In this document: piece by piece, positions 10,030-20,573 of the stretch
How positions within the stretch are numbered: position 1 is the first letter of the stretch
Layout of the letters: each line of letters opens with the position of its first letter
Assembly: GCF_001625195.1 (NCBI RefSeq)
Contig: NC_054389.1
Coordinates: 10,040,520 to 10,104,519, forward strand
Length of the DNA stretch: 64,000 bases
DNA from: Drechmeria coniospora
Lineage: Eukaryota; Ascomycota; Sordariomycetes; Hypocreales; Ophiocordycipitaceae
Reading direction: 5' to 3'
The notes under the pieces: generated by a model
Database searches by the model: none
The model's input: only the letters and a program-made list of their open reading frames with translations
What the model was told of the DNA's origin: nothing
Made by a program: the position numbers and the translations under genes

Positions 10030-11660
10030 AAGTGTGGAGAGATTTTGGCAAGAAAATATCGGGTACCAATGCCGAAGCCGTCACCAAGTCACCACACGGT
10101 TACCTCAAGTAGTACTAGTCCAGCATGCACCTAGTGACCAAGACCTACCTCTCCGTACCCGTACTCGTACCAATACCGGCATTTGCATCGAAGAATGCAT
10201 GCAAGTACAGGTAATAACGAGTACGGAGTAGTTAGGTCCTAGTACTTACAACTACTAACCACCTGGTACCTTCTTGTATCACTTGTACGGAGTACTGCAC
10301 TGTAAGCATCATTCGTCTCTCGGTGGCTCCCGCAGCTGAATCGTGGTGCCGAGCAGGTCCCGGTACCTACTCCAGGGAGCTCGAATGTGTACATGCAGGT
10401 GTACAAGGAACATGCTTGCCAGCTGCCAGGCTAGTAGTACCCAAGGTACCTACAATTAAGTACCTAGTACGGAGTAGGTACGGTACTGTACGTAGTGGTA
10501 GCGGAACATCACGAGTATTAGTGGTGGTACGCGTACTTACTCCGGTCTCCGCAGCATACTGCAATGGCCAAGGTATAGCAGCTCGTCTATGCCGGCACCA
10601 ACAGGCCAGCTTGCTATCGTATCGTCTCCCAAATATTCGATCCGCAATCTGCATATAGCCTAACCCTCCACACGGCACCGAACTTGCACTAAACAGTAGC
10701 GCCAAACTGGCCTCGAACTCACCACGGGAAGTATGGATCCCTCGACGACACTCCAACGAGACGGTGGCTTGCGCCGGCGGCACCGGGCTAACAGGATCGA
10801 GCACCAAGGTTGTCGGCCAAGGGAACGCAACGACGATATCGCGGCTACTTGCGAGTAGGTTCCGAGCTAGAGGAGTACGGACCACCTGCTAGCTGTATGG
10901 AGCACTCCGTAAGCGTCCTTGCCTTGTTCATCCTGCCAACGTACGAGGGCCGACCCAGTACTTTACGACCAAAACGATCCTACCGTCGTCCGTGGCGAAA
11001 GAGCTAGCTGCTGAATCTTAATCTTGGTGTAGCGCTACCTACGAGCGGTACGACGAGATACCTACCAACCTTCGGCGGGTACCCAGCTACTTACGCGGCA
11101 AGGTGAAAATCAATCGCTGAGCTACCTAGGTCTAGGTATCGGCTGCATGGAGCTCTAGCTGCCTAGTAGTTATTAGTAGGTACCAGGTACGTACTTGCGT
11201 GGTCCTGTGCTGTGCTGTGCGGTACGCATTCGGGTCGTTACCTTTCCCAGTATTACCCCAGGACTTGCCTCGCTGGCACCTACTGCTCAAACAACAACCT
11301 TATCGATCCACGCATCTGTTTCGGACTTGCTGCCGACTCTTCGTGCCGGATCGGCTTGGCGAAAACGTAGTACGTTGCAGTAGTGCGAAAGCAGATGCCG
11401 AATGGCTGACAAGGTAGATGCTGCATACAAGCTCTGGGAGTAGAATGTCCAGTTTGCGTCACCGTCGCCCAGCTTGGTGGTGGGATAGCTAGCTACTAGG
11501 CAAGGTTAGAGGCAGGACTGCCTACCTACTCCGTACTCATCGAAGCATTAGGTCCTGCTCGGGCTGGCTTCACAGAAAGTACATGTACAGTACTGTAGAG
11601 TATTAGTACGACAACTACTTCCGGGTACTCCGTCGTAATATTTAACTGTCGTTAGTGCAT
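10030..11660. repeat. Extended GTAC-rich island
   Basis: The GTAC tetranucleotide is strongly over-represented over about 1.6 kb. Exact TACGGAGTA/TACTCCGTA copies lie at 10222-10230, 10286-10294, 10468-10476 and 11527-11535, with near variants around 10540, 10903 and 11622. GGTACCTAC and CTAGGTA words are also frequent. No coding logic is seen. Confidence 0.7.
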
Positions 11661-12484
11661 CAACCCACAAACGCAAATGTCACCGAGTTTGCGAAAGATC
11701 AAAGAGGTGAAACAGAATCAATCGTTACTACGGGTACGCTCTGCTATGAGACTGAGTTGTCGCATCGGGTCTCGAGATCACGAGGAATCGAATGAATCGC
11801 GTTGTTGCTCGCTGAGTTTGTCCATACGCCAAAGCGAGTCTTCTGGTGTCCTTGCCCCCCCCCCCTCACCCCCTGCCCAAGTTGTTGCCTTCGCAGGGGT
11901 TTGTCCGCCGCCGCCGCAGCGCCCCCCCCTCCTCTCCTCCCTCCCACCCTAACGCCCACCCTAAAGCCCCCCCCCCCCCCTCCAGTGGCCGGCCCGCCGC
12001 GATTCCCCCGACAGTTCGAGCAGGTCAGCACCCGTCACCCTTCCCTCATTATTGACCTGGCTCCATCCACTCCGTGAGCTCGACGCTTCCCCCTCTGGAG
12101 CTGGACCGACCTAAACCACCACCACCCACCACCTTCCTTCCCCTCTCCCATCGCCACCCCTCAATCCATCCATATTTCCATCCCCCATCGCCCTCTCTCT
12201 TACGGTCCGTCATCCGACTCTTGCCCTTCGCACACTCTTTGGTCCTCCAGAGCCCGCCTCAACCAGACGCACCCACCCTCCTTTGGCAGAGTCTGTCCCA
12301 TCGAGCTCAGGCCTGCCACCGATTCTAAGCCAACAACCGTATCGTCACCACGCAAGCAGAATCACCAAACACACCCGCCTCCTCCGGCCCGGGGTTAATT
12401 GACCTGACAGTCCGATTATTCGTCAGCACCCGACGTGCCACCTTTCTCTCCCTCCCCCTCCCTCCCTGACTGCCCGTCGTCGTC

Positions 12485-15400
12485 ATGGACCAGCAGCAGC
12501 CGCAACAGACGCCGGCGGCGCCCCAGCAACAAGGCCAGCAGCAGCAGCCGCAGCCGCAGCAGCAACCCGTCCATGGGACCACTGGACGCAGGCTGCACAT
12601 TGCTCACCGACGCAGCCCTTCGGAGCTGACGCCTTTGATGAGCATGTTTGCCAACCCGGGAAGTAAGTCCATTCCGTCGTCGTCGCCCCCTGCCATCGAC
12701 GGCTCAAGCACCTTGTTGTCCTGTTCACCCACCCCTTGCTCTCAGCTCGCCAAGCCGAACCGTTCCCTCCCACGCAATGAAGCTTCCAGTACCGTTCGCT
12801 AACCGACCCGCCCCCGCGCAGTGGAACAATTAGCTATCCAGCAGCAGATTGAACTGTTGCAGCAGCAGCAGCAGCAGATTCAGGCCACGCACCAGCAATA
12901 CGTCAACATGGGCATGATGCCCCCGGGGCAGCCCATGGCCCACAACGGGCCCTTCAGTCCTTTGCAGCCCATGGGCAACATTGGTCAGAACTTCCAGTTT
13001 CCCGCCCAGATACCGCAACAAAACGTGTCCATGGGCCCCCCAACCCAGCCTCTATCACATCGCCGTAATCAGTCGGCACTGCCCAGCATGGGCATGGGAC
13101 CGCCCCCGGCTCCCTCGTCGGGCGCTTCCGGCTCCACCTTTGGCAACTTTGAGATCCCCGTCTACGGCCGGGAGAATGCAGGCGGCCGAGGCGGCCGTGG
13201 AGGTGGTGCCGGTGCCGGTCACCAGCGAAGGCATTCTCTGGCTCTTGCCGATGCGAAGAAGGCGGCCGAGATTGCCCAGCAGAAGCGGACGACGACTGGC
13301 TTCCAGTTTCCCGGCCCGGCCGCATCGTCCGATAAAGCCGATGAGGACAGTACCAAGGCGTCCGCCGCTCAGCCAAGCTCCGATGCCCCCGTCGCGCAGG
13401 GGACCACCCGTGGCCGCGGAATTCATGGTCGTAGCCAGAGCATGGCCGTGAATGGCCGAGGTGGCTTACGCATGAGCATGGACGGCAGCAGCGACTTCCA
13501 ACGTCGCGCTAGCGGCGTCGCCCATTCCCGTACCGGCTCCCGAAGCTTCGAGGGCAACTGGCGAGCCCCGAATCAGAATCAGGATCAGATCGGCTCTGCT
13601 CAGACTCAGCCCTTCCAGCCCGGACACCGATCCCGCGGCTCCATCAACCAGTCCATGTCGTCGATCGGGGCCTTTCAGTACAGTCCCAATCAGTCCACGC
13701 TCATGCAGCTTCCTGGACAGATGATGATGCCCCAGATGTATGGCCAGCAGATGAATCCCATGCAGCTTGGCCAGCTTCAGGCTCTCCAGGCGGCTCAGAT
13801 GAACGGCCAACCATTCCAGGGTCTCCAGAGCTCCCAGCACGCCGGCGGCCAGCTCAGCAACCAGCAGCAGCAGCAGCAGCGCAAGACCCTCTTCACCCCG
13901 TATCTTCCGCAGGCGTCTCTCCCCGCTCTCCTTGCGGACGGGCAGCTTGTCTCCGGCATCCTCCGTGTCAACAAGAAGAACCGCAGCGATGCGTACGTCA
14001 CCACGCAGGACGGCCTTTTGGATGCAGACATCTTTATCTGCGGCAGCAAGGATCGCAACCGAGCACTTGAGGGAGACCTCGTCGCCATAGAGCTCCTCAA
14101 CGTGGATGAAGTTTGGGCTCAGAAGCGAGAGAAGGAAGAGAAGAAGAAGCGTAAGGATATCACGGACACCCGATCGAACTCGACGAGTCAGGGGGCCCAT
14201 GCTTCTGGTCAAAACGACGACAGCACCATTCCGGAAGGCGGCATTCGCCGTCGCGGAAGTCTTCGCCAGCGCCCTACGCAGAAGAAGAATGACGATGTCG
14301 AGGTCGAGGGCCAGAGCCTTCTCCTGGTGGAGGAGGAGGAGATCAACGACGAGGCGAAGCCGCTGTACGCCGGACATGTCGTCGCAGTCATCGAGCGCGT
14401 TGCCGGGCAAATGTTTTCCGGTACCCTCGGCCTGCTGCGTCCCAGCAGCCAGGCGACCAAGGAAAAGCAGGAGGCCGAGAGGGCTGCCCGGGATGGTGGA
14501 AACAACCGCCAGAACGACAGTCGCCAGCACGATAAGCCCAAGATTGTTTGGTTCAAGCCAACCGACAAGCGAGTTCCGCTCATCGCCATCCCGACGGAGC
14601 AGGCGCCTCGTGACTTCGTCGAGAAGCACCAGGACTACGCCGATCGCATCTTTGTCGCCTGCATCAAGCGATGGCCCATCACCTCGCTTCACCCCTTCGG
14701 CACTCTCGTTGAGCAGCTTGGACGCATGGGCGACCTCAAGGTCGAGACGGACGCTCTGCTGCGAGACAACAACTTTTCGTCGGACGAGTTCTCCGAGGCC
14801 GTCCTTCGCAGCGTCGGTCTCCAGGACTGGTCGCTGGACAAGGAGGACGAGGCTGCCATTGCCGCTCGCCGAGACTTCCGCGAGGAGAAGTGCTTTACGA
14901 TCGACTTCAACGGCGGCGCCGAGCTTGGGAATGCCGTTCACATCAAGACTCGTTCGGATGGGAAGATCGAGATTGGCATCCACGTCCCAGACGTCGCGCA
15001 TTTCGTCAAGCCCAATTCCCTCGTTGATCGTGAGGCCAAGAAGCGCGGCACTTCGGTCCAGCTTCTCAACCGATTCTCCGCCCTTCTGCCCCAGAAGCTG
15101 GCGGGCGAAATCTGCGCCCTGACGCCCGACCAGGAGCGATTGACCGTCAGCGTCGTGTTCAACGTCAACCCGCACAGCGGAGCCGTTGCCGAGGGCGACA
15201 GCTGGGTGGGCCGCAGCATCGTCAAGAGCGCTGGCAAGCTTTCCCTGGCCGACATCGACAGTGCCCTGGGCGACCCGTCCTCGTTCTCCAACGGAGCCGT
15301 TCCGGTCAAGACGATTCAAATCCTCCAGGGCGTTGCCCAGAAGTTCCGCGAGGCCCGTCTCGGCGCCGGCGGTGAGCCGATCGCGCCCCTGCGGCTCCTG

Positions 15401-16772
15401 CAGCAGCTGGACGACGAGAACAATCCGGTGCAGGACAACATCTTCCACTCGACGCCCGCACTGGAGCTCGTGGAGGAAATCTCTCAAAAGGCAAACGCCT
15501 ACGTCGCGCAGCGTCTTGCCGAGGGCCTTCCCGAGAAGGCTCTCCTCCGCCGCCAGGGTCCTCCCAACCCACGCCGCCTGCAGTCGTTCGCCGAGCGCAT
15601 GACGGCCCTCGGCTACGACATGGACGTCTCCGGCAGCGGGGCTCTGCAGAACAGCCTGTTCAAGGTGGACGACTCTGACCTGCGCAAGGGCATGGAGACG
15701 GTCGTGGTCAAGTCGATGCAGCGAGCCAAGTACTTCATCGCCAGCAAGACTGCGAAGCCGTTGTGGCCGCACTACTCGCTCAACCTGCCGGTCTACACGC
15801 ACTTCACTTCGCCTACGCGCCGCTACGCCGACATGATCGTGCACCGCCAGCTCGAGGTCGTCCTGTCGGAGGGTACCATCGAGTTCACGGAAGACATGGA
15901 AAACCTTGTCAAGACGGTTGAGTCGTGCAACACCAAGAAGGACTCGGCGCACAACGCGCAGGATCAGAGCATCCACATCGAGTCCTGCCGCAGCTTGGAC
16001 AAGAAGCGGCAGGAAGCCAACGACGACCTCATCGTGGAGGGCATCGTGCTGTGCGTGTACGAGTCGGCCTTTGACGTGTTGATCCCCGAGTTCGGCTTCG
16101 AGAAGCGGGTGCACTGTGACCAGCTGCCGCTCAAGAAGGCCGAGTTCAGGAAGGAGAAGAGAGTGCTCGAGTTGTACTGGGAGAAGGGGGTGCCGAGCTC
16201 GGCGTACGTGCCGGAAGATGAGCGCCCCAAGGCGGCGACGTCGCAGAGAATGAACAACGCCATGGCGGCCGCCCGGCACGCGCAGGAGGCCGAGAAGGCC
16301 AAGACGGAGCGCGAGGAGGCGACGCGCAAGCAGACGGAGACGGGCACCATGTCGACGGACGACGTCGACGCCCTGTTCGACGACGACGAGGACAACACGT
16401 CGGACGTGACGGAGGCCATGGCCGGGGCCTCGCTGGCCGAGCGGCCGACGCAGAGCGTTCCGGGATCGCCTTTGCGCGCGCCGATGATGCAGCGAACCAA
16501 CTCGGACTCGAAGGTGCCCGTTTCGGACACGGCCGAGGCGCGGATGACCAACAAGGAGAAGTACCTCAGAATGTTCAAGTTGCGTGAGGAAGGCGGAGAC
16601 TACGTCCAGGATGTGACGGAGATGACTCGCGTGCCAATCATCCTGAAGACGGACCTCAGCAAGAGCCCACCGTAAGTGACGCCATGGATGGATGACAGGG
16701 CCGAGCGTGCTTGTTGCTAACGATGGATGCAGTTGCCTGACGATTCGATCTCTCAACCCCTACGCACTGTAG
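12485..16772 (+). CDS. SSD1: Ssd1/Sts5-type RNA-binding RNB-fold protein
   Basis: Three exons, 12485-12662, 12822-16671 and 16733-16772, give 1355 residues. The last intron has GTAAGT, TTGCTAAC and GCAG and adds a 13-codon exon that yields the terminus CLTIRSLNPYAL. A Gln-rich, low-complexity N-terminus (about 1-400, with RGRGIHGRSQSM and HRRSPSEL-type basic/Ser segments that resemble NDR-kinase sites) precedes cold-shock-like domains from about 415. The RNB fold covers about 750-1062, ending in PTRRYADMIVHRQL. Ssd1 binds mRNAs, many encoding cell-wall proteins, and represses or localises them under NDR kinase (Cbk1/Orb6) control. The RNase active-site segment is degenerate: after CFTID comes FNGGAELGNAV where active enzymes have clustered aspartates. 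This is therefore a pseudonuclease, as known for the family. The acidic tail contains DDVDALFDDDED. Confidence 0.95.
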
Positions 16773-18561
16773 TGGATGCCGAATACCGATGGCTAGAAGT
16801 TTGGTTTGATCCGGCAGCCAAAGATTGCATGCTGCGTTGACTGAAGGAGGATACGTCACGGAGAGGGCCGGTGGTTGCCGAAGATTTGTGATATATATTT
16901 TTAATGCCGAACTGGCGCAGATGTCGAAGAAGTCGGAGGAGCGAGTACATGTGAATGACAGAAGGTACAAAATAGCATGCGATAATAGCAACGTCGCACA
17001 CATTTGAAGTGCCGAGAGTGAAATCGCAACGACTGGGCGGCATGCACTGGGCGGGTACCAGTCATGATGGCGTATGGCCCGTGGTCGTACGGTGGTATAG
17101 TACTTACTGCGTGACTTGTACGAACGTGGCTGATGAGCCCATTTGGCTACGGAGCAGGAATTTCAGCGCACAACATGATGCAGATGCTTCCACGTAGCTG
17201 GCCAGTTTCGTCTGCCCGGGAAGCAGATTTGCCGCCCAGATTCGAGGACGCGAACGAAGGAAGGCGAGATGTGGGACAATAGAACAACGCGATAGATTCT
17301 GCCGACGCATGATAGGGAATGTTTGCGACATGGAAGAGTCCAAGGTTGAAAGGGGATGGGACAAAATGGCGGTGGCTGACGCGGCGATCATACGGCGGAG
17401 CTGACTCGAATGATGCGGATGCCGTTGTGGTCTCTTTCTTTCCGCCTCATGGACGCGATAGGGCCTTGGCTGATGTTTCGTTCGGCTCGATGGCGGCATG
17501 GGAAGACTTGTCGGATGTGTAATCGGTATCATGATTGGCAATCATCTTATTGTGAGTCCTATGCCACTTGAATGGTAGGTTGAACATTCTGATGATGTTT
17601 CTTGCGGCAGAAGAACAGTCGAACGCCGACCGAAATGGGGCAATCTTCAGCGATGGCTTGCGACACCAAGCGCCTGAACCTCGTCAACGTAGGATGGACA
17701 TCTGCCAACCTCTGCTCGGACCCTCTGACGTCTGCACCATGCCTACTAGTGCGGAGGTTGGCAGGCTGGTGATAGACCAGGAAGGGTACTGGATAGCAGC
17801 ATTGCTCATAAAAGAGCCGGAAGGTGGAAAAGGAGAAGGTTGAATTTGGGTGGAAAGTGCAGCAGGCATATGCCTGTGGATGGGCGGGGAAGAGCCAAGC
17901 TGCCCATGAAGTCCCTCCCTCCTACATCCCCTTCCTCCCCTCTCGGTATCAGAACAGTTTCGGACACGACTTGCCCGAAATTCAATCCTCTCCTCGCTGC
18001 AATCAACTGCCTCCTGCGCCAGCGTCCTCGCCTCCAAGGTGCTTACGGGGACCACAAGGGCCACATGCTTGCCACCAAGAGTCGCAAGCCATCTGTGCAG
18101 CTATGTAACCCGGGAGACCGGGAACGTCAAGTATCGTGTTTGGCATTCTGCTCTGCTACCCTGCTGGCGGGGTCTTGTTGCCGCTCGGATCTTTGATCAG
18201 CCGCATGAATGAAGCTGGCTCTCGGCTCTCTACCACATCAGCAGCTCAAAAGGGCCGCAGCTTCCCTCATCCTCCAGGCTTGACTCAGGAGCAGACATTC
18301 GGATCTATAACCATCGTTCTCGTCCTTCGTTTTTCAACACCGCTTCCTCTGGGTGTGAGGTTGCAATATTGACCGAACGAGTAGTTTCCTTCTCCGTCAC
18401 GCCAATACCTTGCACACGAGCCGCTGGTCACCGCTTCCTTCTCATTCCTCATCTCTTCCCAACGATATCGGGAATATCAGGCATCGCAACTTCCGACGTT
18501 GGCGTGCGGGTCGTACTCTCAGGATTTTCTCGACAAGAAAAATAGGCAGACGTTTGTCAAC
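16773..18561. other. Intergenic region SSD1 to rds1-like gene
   Basis: I see no gene in these 1.8 kb. Short frames at 17104-17541, 17568-17843 and 17684-18064 have no recognisable features. The last few hundred bp, CT-rich with CTCATCCTCC-type runs, probably carry the promoter and leader of the next gene. The TACGGAGTA motif is absent. Confidence 0.5.
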
Positions 18562-19568
18562 ATGGCCTCGCTCAAGACGGTGGTCGTCACGGCCCTAATG
18601 GCGTCCGCATACGCCCTGCCGCCAGTGCAGAGGGTGTCTGCGAGACGGCTCAAGTATCACAGCCTTGCCGTACGGCAAAACGCTGCCGCTGAGAAGCAGG
18701 GGCTCAGCGATGTGGGCATTTTGCAGTTGTAAGCTCCCCTGCCTTTTGGCCGGGCCATTTCTTGAATAGTCAGTGCTGACAGTGTGGAAGTGCCCTGACG
18801 TTGGAAAACCTCGAGTCGTCCTTCTATAGGGAGGGCTTCGCCAAGTTCCCGGACGCCGAGTTCGCTGCCCTTGGTCTCAACGAGCGAGCGATATCCGACC
18901 TCAAGTCCATTGGCAAGACGGAGGAGCAGCATGTCGGTCTCCTGCAGTCGGCTGTCGCCCAGGCCGGCATCCAACCCGTCCAGCCGTGCACGTACAACTT
19001 CAACCTGACGGATGCCAAGAGCATGGTTGCCACCGCTGCTGTGCTCGAGAACGTTGGCGTCTCAGCCTATCTCGGCGCTGCACCACTGGTTTCCGACAAG
19101 GGCATTCTCACCACAGCTGCCTCCATCGTTACCATCGAAAGTCGCCATCAGTCCGCCATCCGCATCTTCTCCGGCACCAGCGCCATCCCGCAGGCCTTCG
19201 ACGCACCCCTGAACCCTCGTTCCGTCTTCACCCTTGCAGCACCCTTCATCAAGGAGTGTCCTCAGGGGTCCAACCTGGTCATTCAGCCTTTCCCTGCGCT
19301 CTCCATGGATAGCCCCGGACCCGCCCAAGTCGGCTCCACGATCTCGGTCACGGCCGCCAACACTGCCGAGGCCAAATTTTGTGCCTTTACCTCTGGAGGC
19401 GTTTCTCCTGGAGGTACCATGTTCACTCCCCTTACCGACGGCCGGAACTGTGTCGTGCCGAGCGTCGCCGGAGTGTCGTACCTGTCGTTGACAAAGGAGG
19501 CACCTTTAGACGGAGTCCTTAAGGATGACTTGATTCTTGCCGGGCCGATGGTTGTGACCGTCACGTAG
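18562..19568 (+). CDS. rds1: Rds1-like secreted ferritin-fold protein
   Basis: Two exons, 18562-18728 and 18791-19568, joined over a 62-bp intron with a CTGAC branch site, give 314 residues. The first 20 residues form a signal peptide (MASLKTVVVTALMASAYA) ending before LPPVQR. The splice restores ILQFALTLENLESSFYREG, the opening helix of the Ferritin_2 domain. EEQHVGLLQSA supplies the second Glu/His-containing helix, and the ferritin-like bundle runs to about residue 210. A C-terminal Ser/Thr/Gly-rich beta-type segment (TISVTAANTAEAKFCAF) follows. S. pombe rds1 is a stress- and nutrient-responsive protein of unknown chemistry, and many fungal paralogues are cell-surface or secreted. Whether iron is bound here is unknown. 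It stands between two housekeeping genes with ample promoter space. Confidence 0.82.
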
Positions 19569-20573
19569 TACGAGCCGTTGGGGTTCCATCTTGCCTTCAT
19601 TTCTCGTGATTTGTTATCTTCTCCCCTCTACTCATGAAGATGGCGACAGTTTTTGCGTTTCTATGCCGCTGGACGCAACGAGCACAAGTCGTGCTGTGGG
19701 AAGCTCAAGCTGTCGTGAGCCATTGGCTACGTCGCGGAACGGAAGGAATAGTCATCACACGGGCCCAGCCATGTCGGTCCCTTGATAGCACTAACCCGAA
19801 TGTTTTCTTATCATGTCTTTCCTAGATACAATATTCACAAAACCCAATTCCAACTGGCCTATAGAGACACAGTCGTATGCTGTCATACCAAGCGACAGGA
19901 TAGAGCTCTCAGACTGCACGCTAGCGAACGGGAGCCACGTTCGAAGTTTCACGCCGCAAACATGACTGGCCGTCTGCGATTGCTTCATACCCGTCAATAC
20001 GCGCTGCCATTCACGCTGTGTCAAGCCTGAGTTCTCCGTATTCTGAAACGGTGTTGAGACGCTCGTCAACAGCTTTGTCTCGTGGAGACCGATGCCAAGG
20101 AACTACAAGGTCGCTACTACAGTTGGCCATCACTCGAGGGCAAAGAAACGCGAGGGATTTGGTATCTTCTACATGACGTGGCAAACGATGTAAGCCAGCC
20201 TGTCGTCACCGGCCACAACCCTCCAGTTACTCGATGCTTACTTGGAGCCATGCCGGCGTCCTGGATCGACCATCGACATTAGCATACAAAATGGCATCCA
20301 GGCCAGTTCAGAGGCCTCGCATTGGGTCCCCTGTCCGCGGGGCCACCACACCCCGACACCCAATTCTTCCATGCTATCCACTGCCAGAATTTTGAATCTC
20401 TCCAATAACTTGCTGCAGCTGCAGCTGCTGATCCTCGTAGACATCGATGCGCCGCCTGCCAATACGACCGATGTGGTCCTCGAAAACAGTTGTTCCAAAC
20501 ATGGCTGATGCTTTTCCGGCCACCCGCTCGGCGTTCCGCCAATTCTGTGACTTCGCCTCGCGCCTCATCGTTC
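19569..20573. other. Convergent 3' interval rds1-like/MKT1
   Basis: No gene found in 1 kb. The frames at 20242-20508 and the minus frames overlapping the end of MKT1 lack protein features. The MKT1 3' untranslated region should lie at the right end. Confidence 0.5.

Larger units (their letters stand above)
7559..12484. other. Long gene-poor region (4.9 kb) between GLE1 and SSD1
   Basis: I find no coding region with protein-like composition, intron logic or motif. All open frames (largest 255 codons at 8743-9510, minus) look random. GTAC-rich islands with TACGGAGTA occur at about 7800-8230, 8700-8760, 9290-9640 and 10030-11660. From about 11850 the DNA becomes C-rich with long C runs (for example near 11860 and 11963-11980), then CT-rich and CACC-rich to 12484. 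That last part is probably the SSD1 promoter and a long 5' untranslated region. Confidence 0.6.

Noticed and set aside
13466..16756. 1096-codon open frame on the minus strand
   Set aside because: Exact antisense of SSD1. Long antisense frames arise from GC-rich codon use; the peptide is Leu/Arg/Val-rich without domains.
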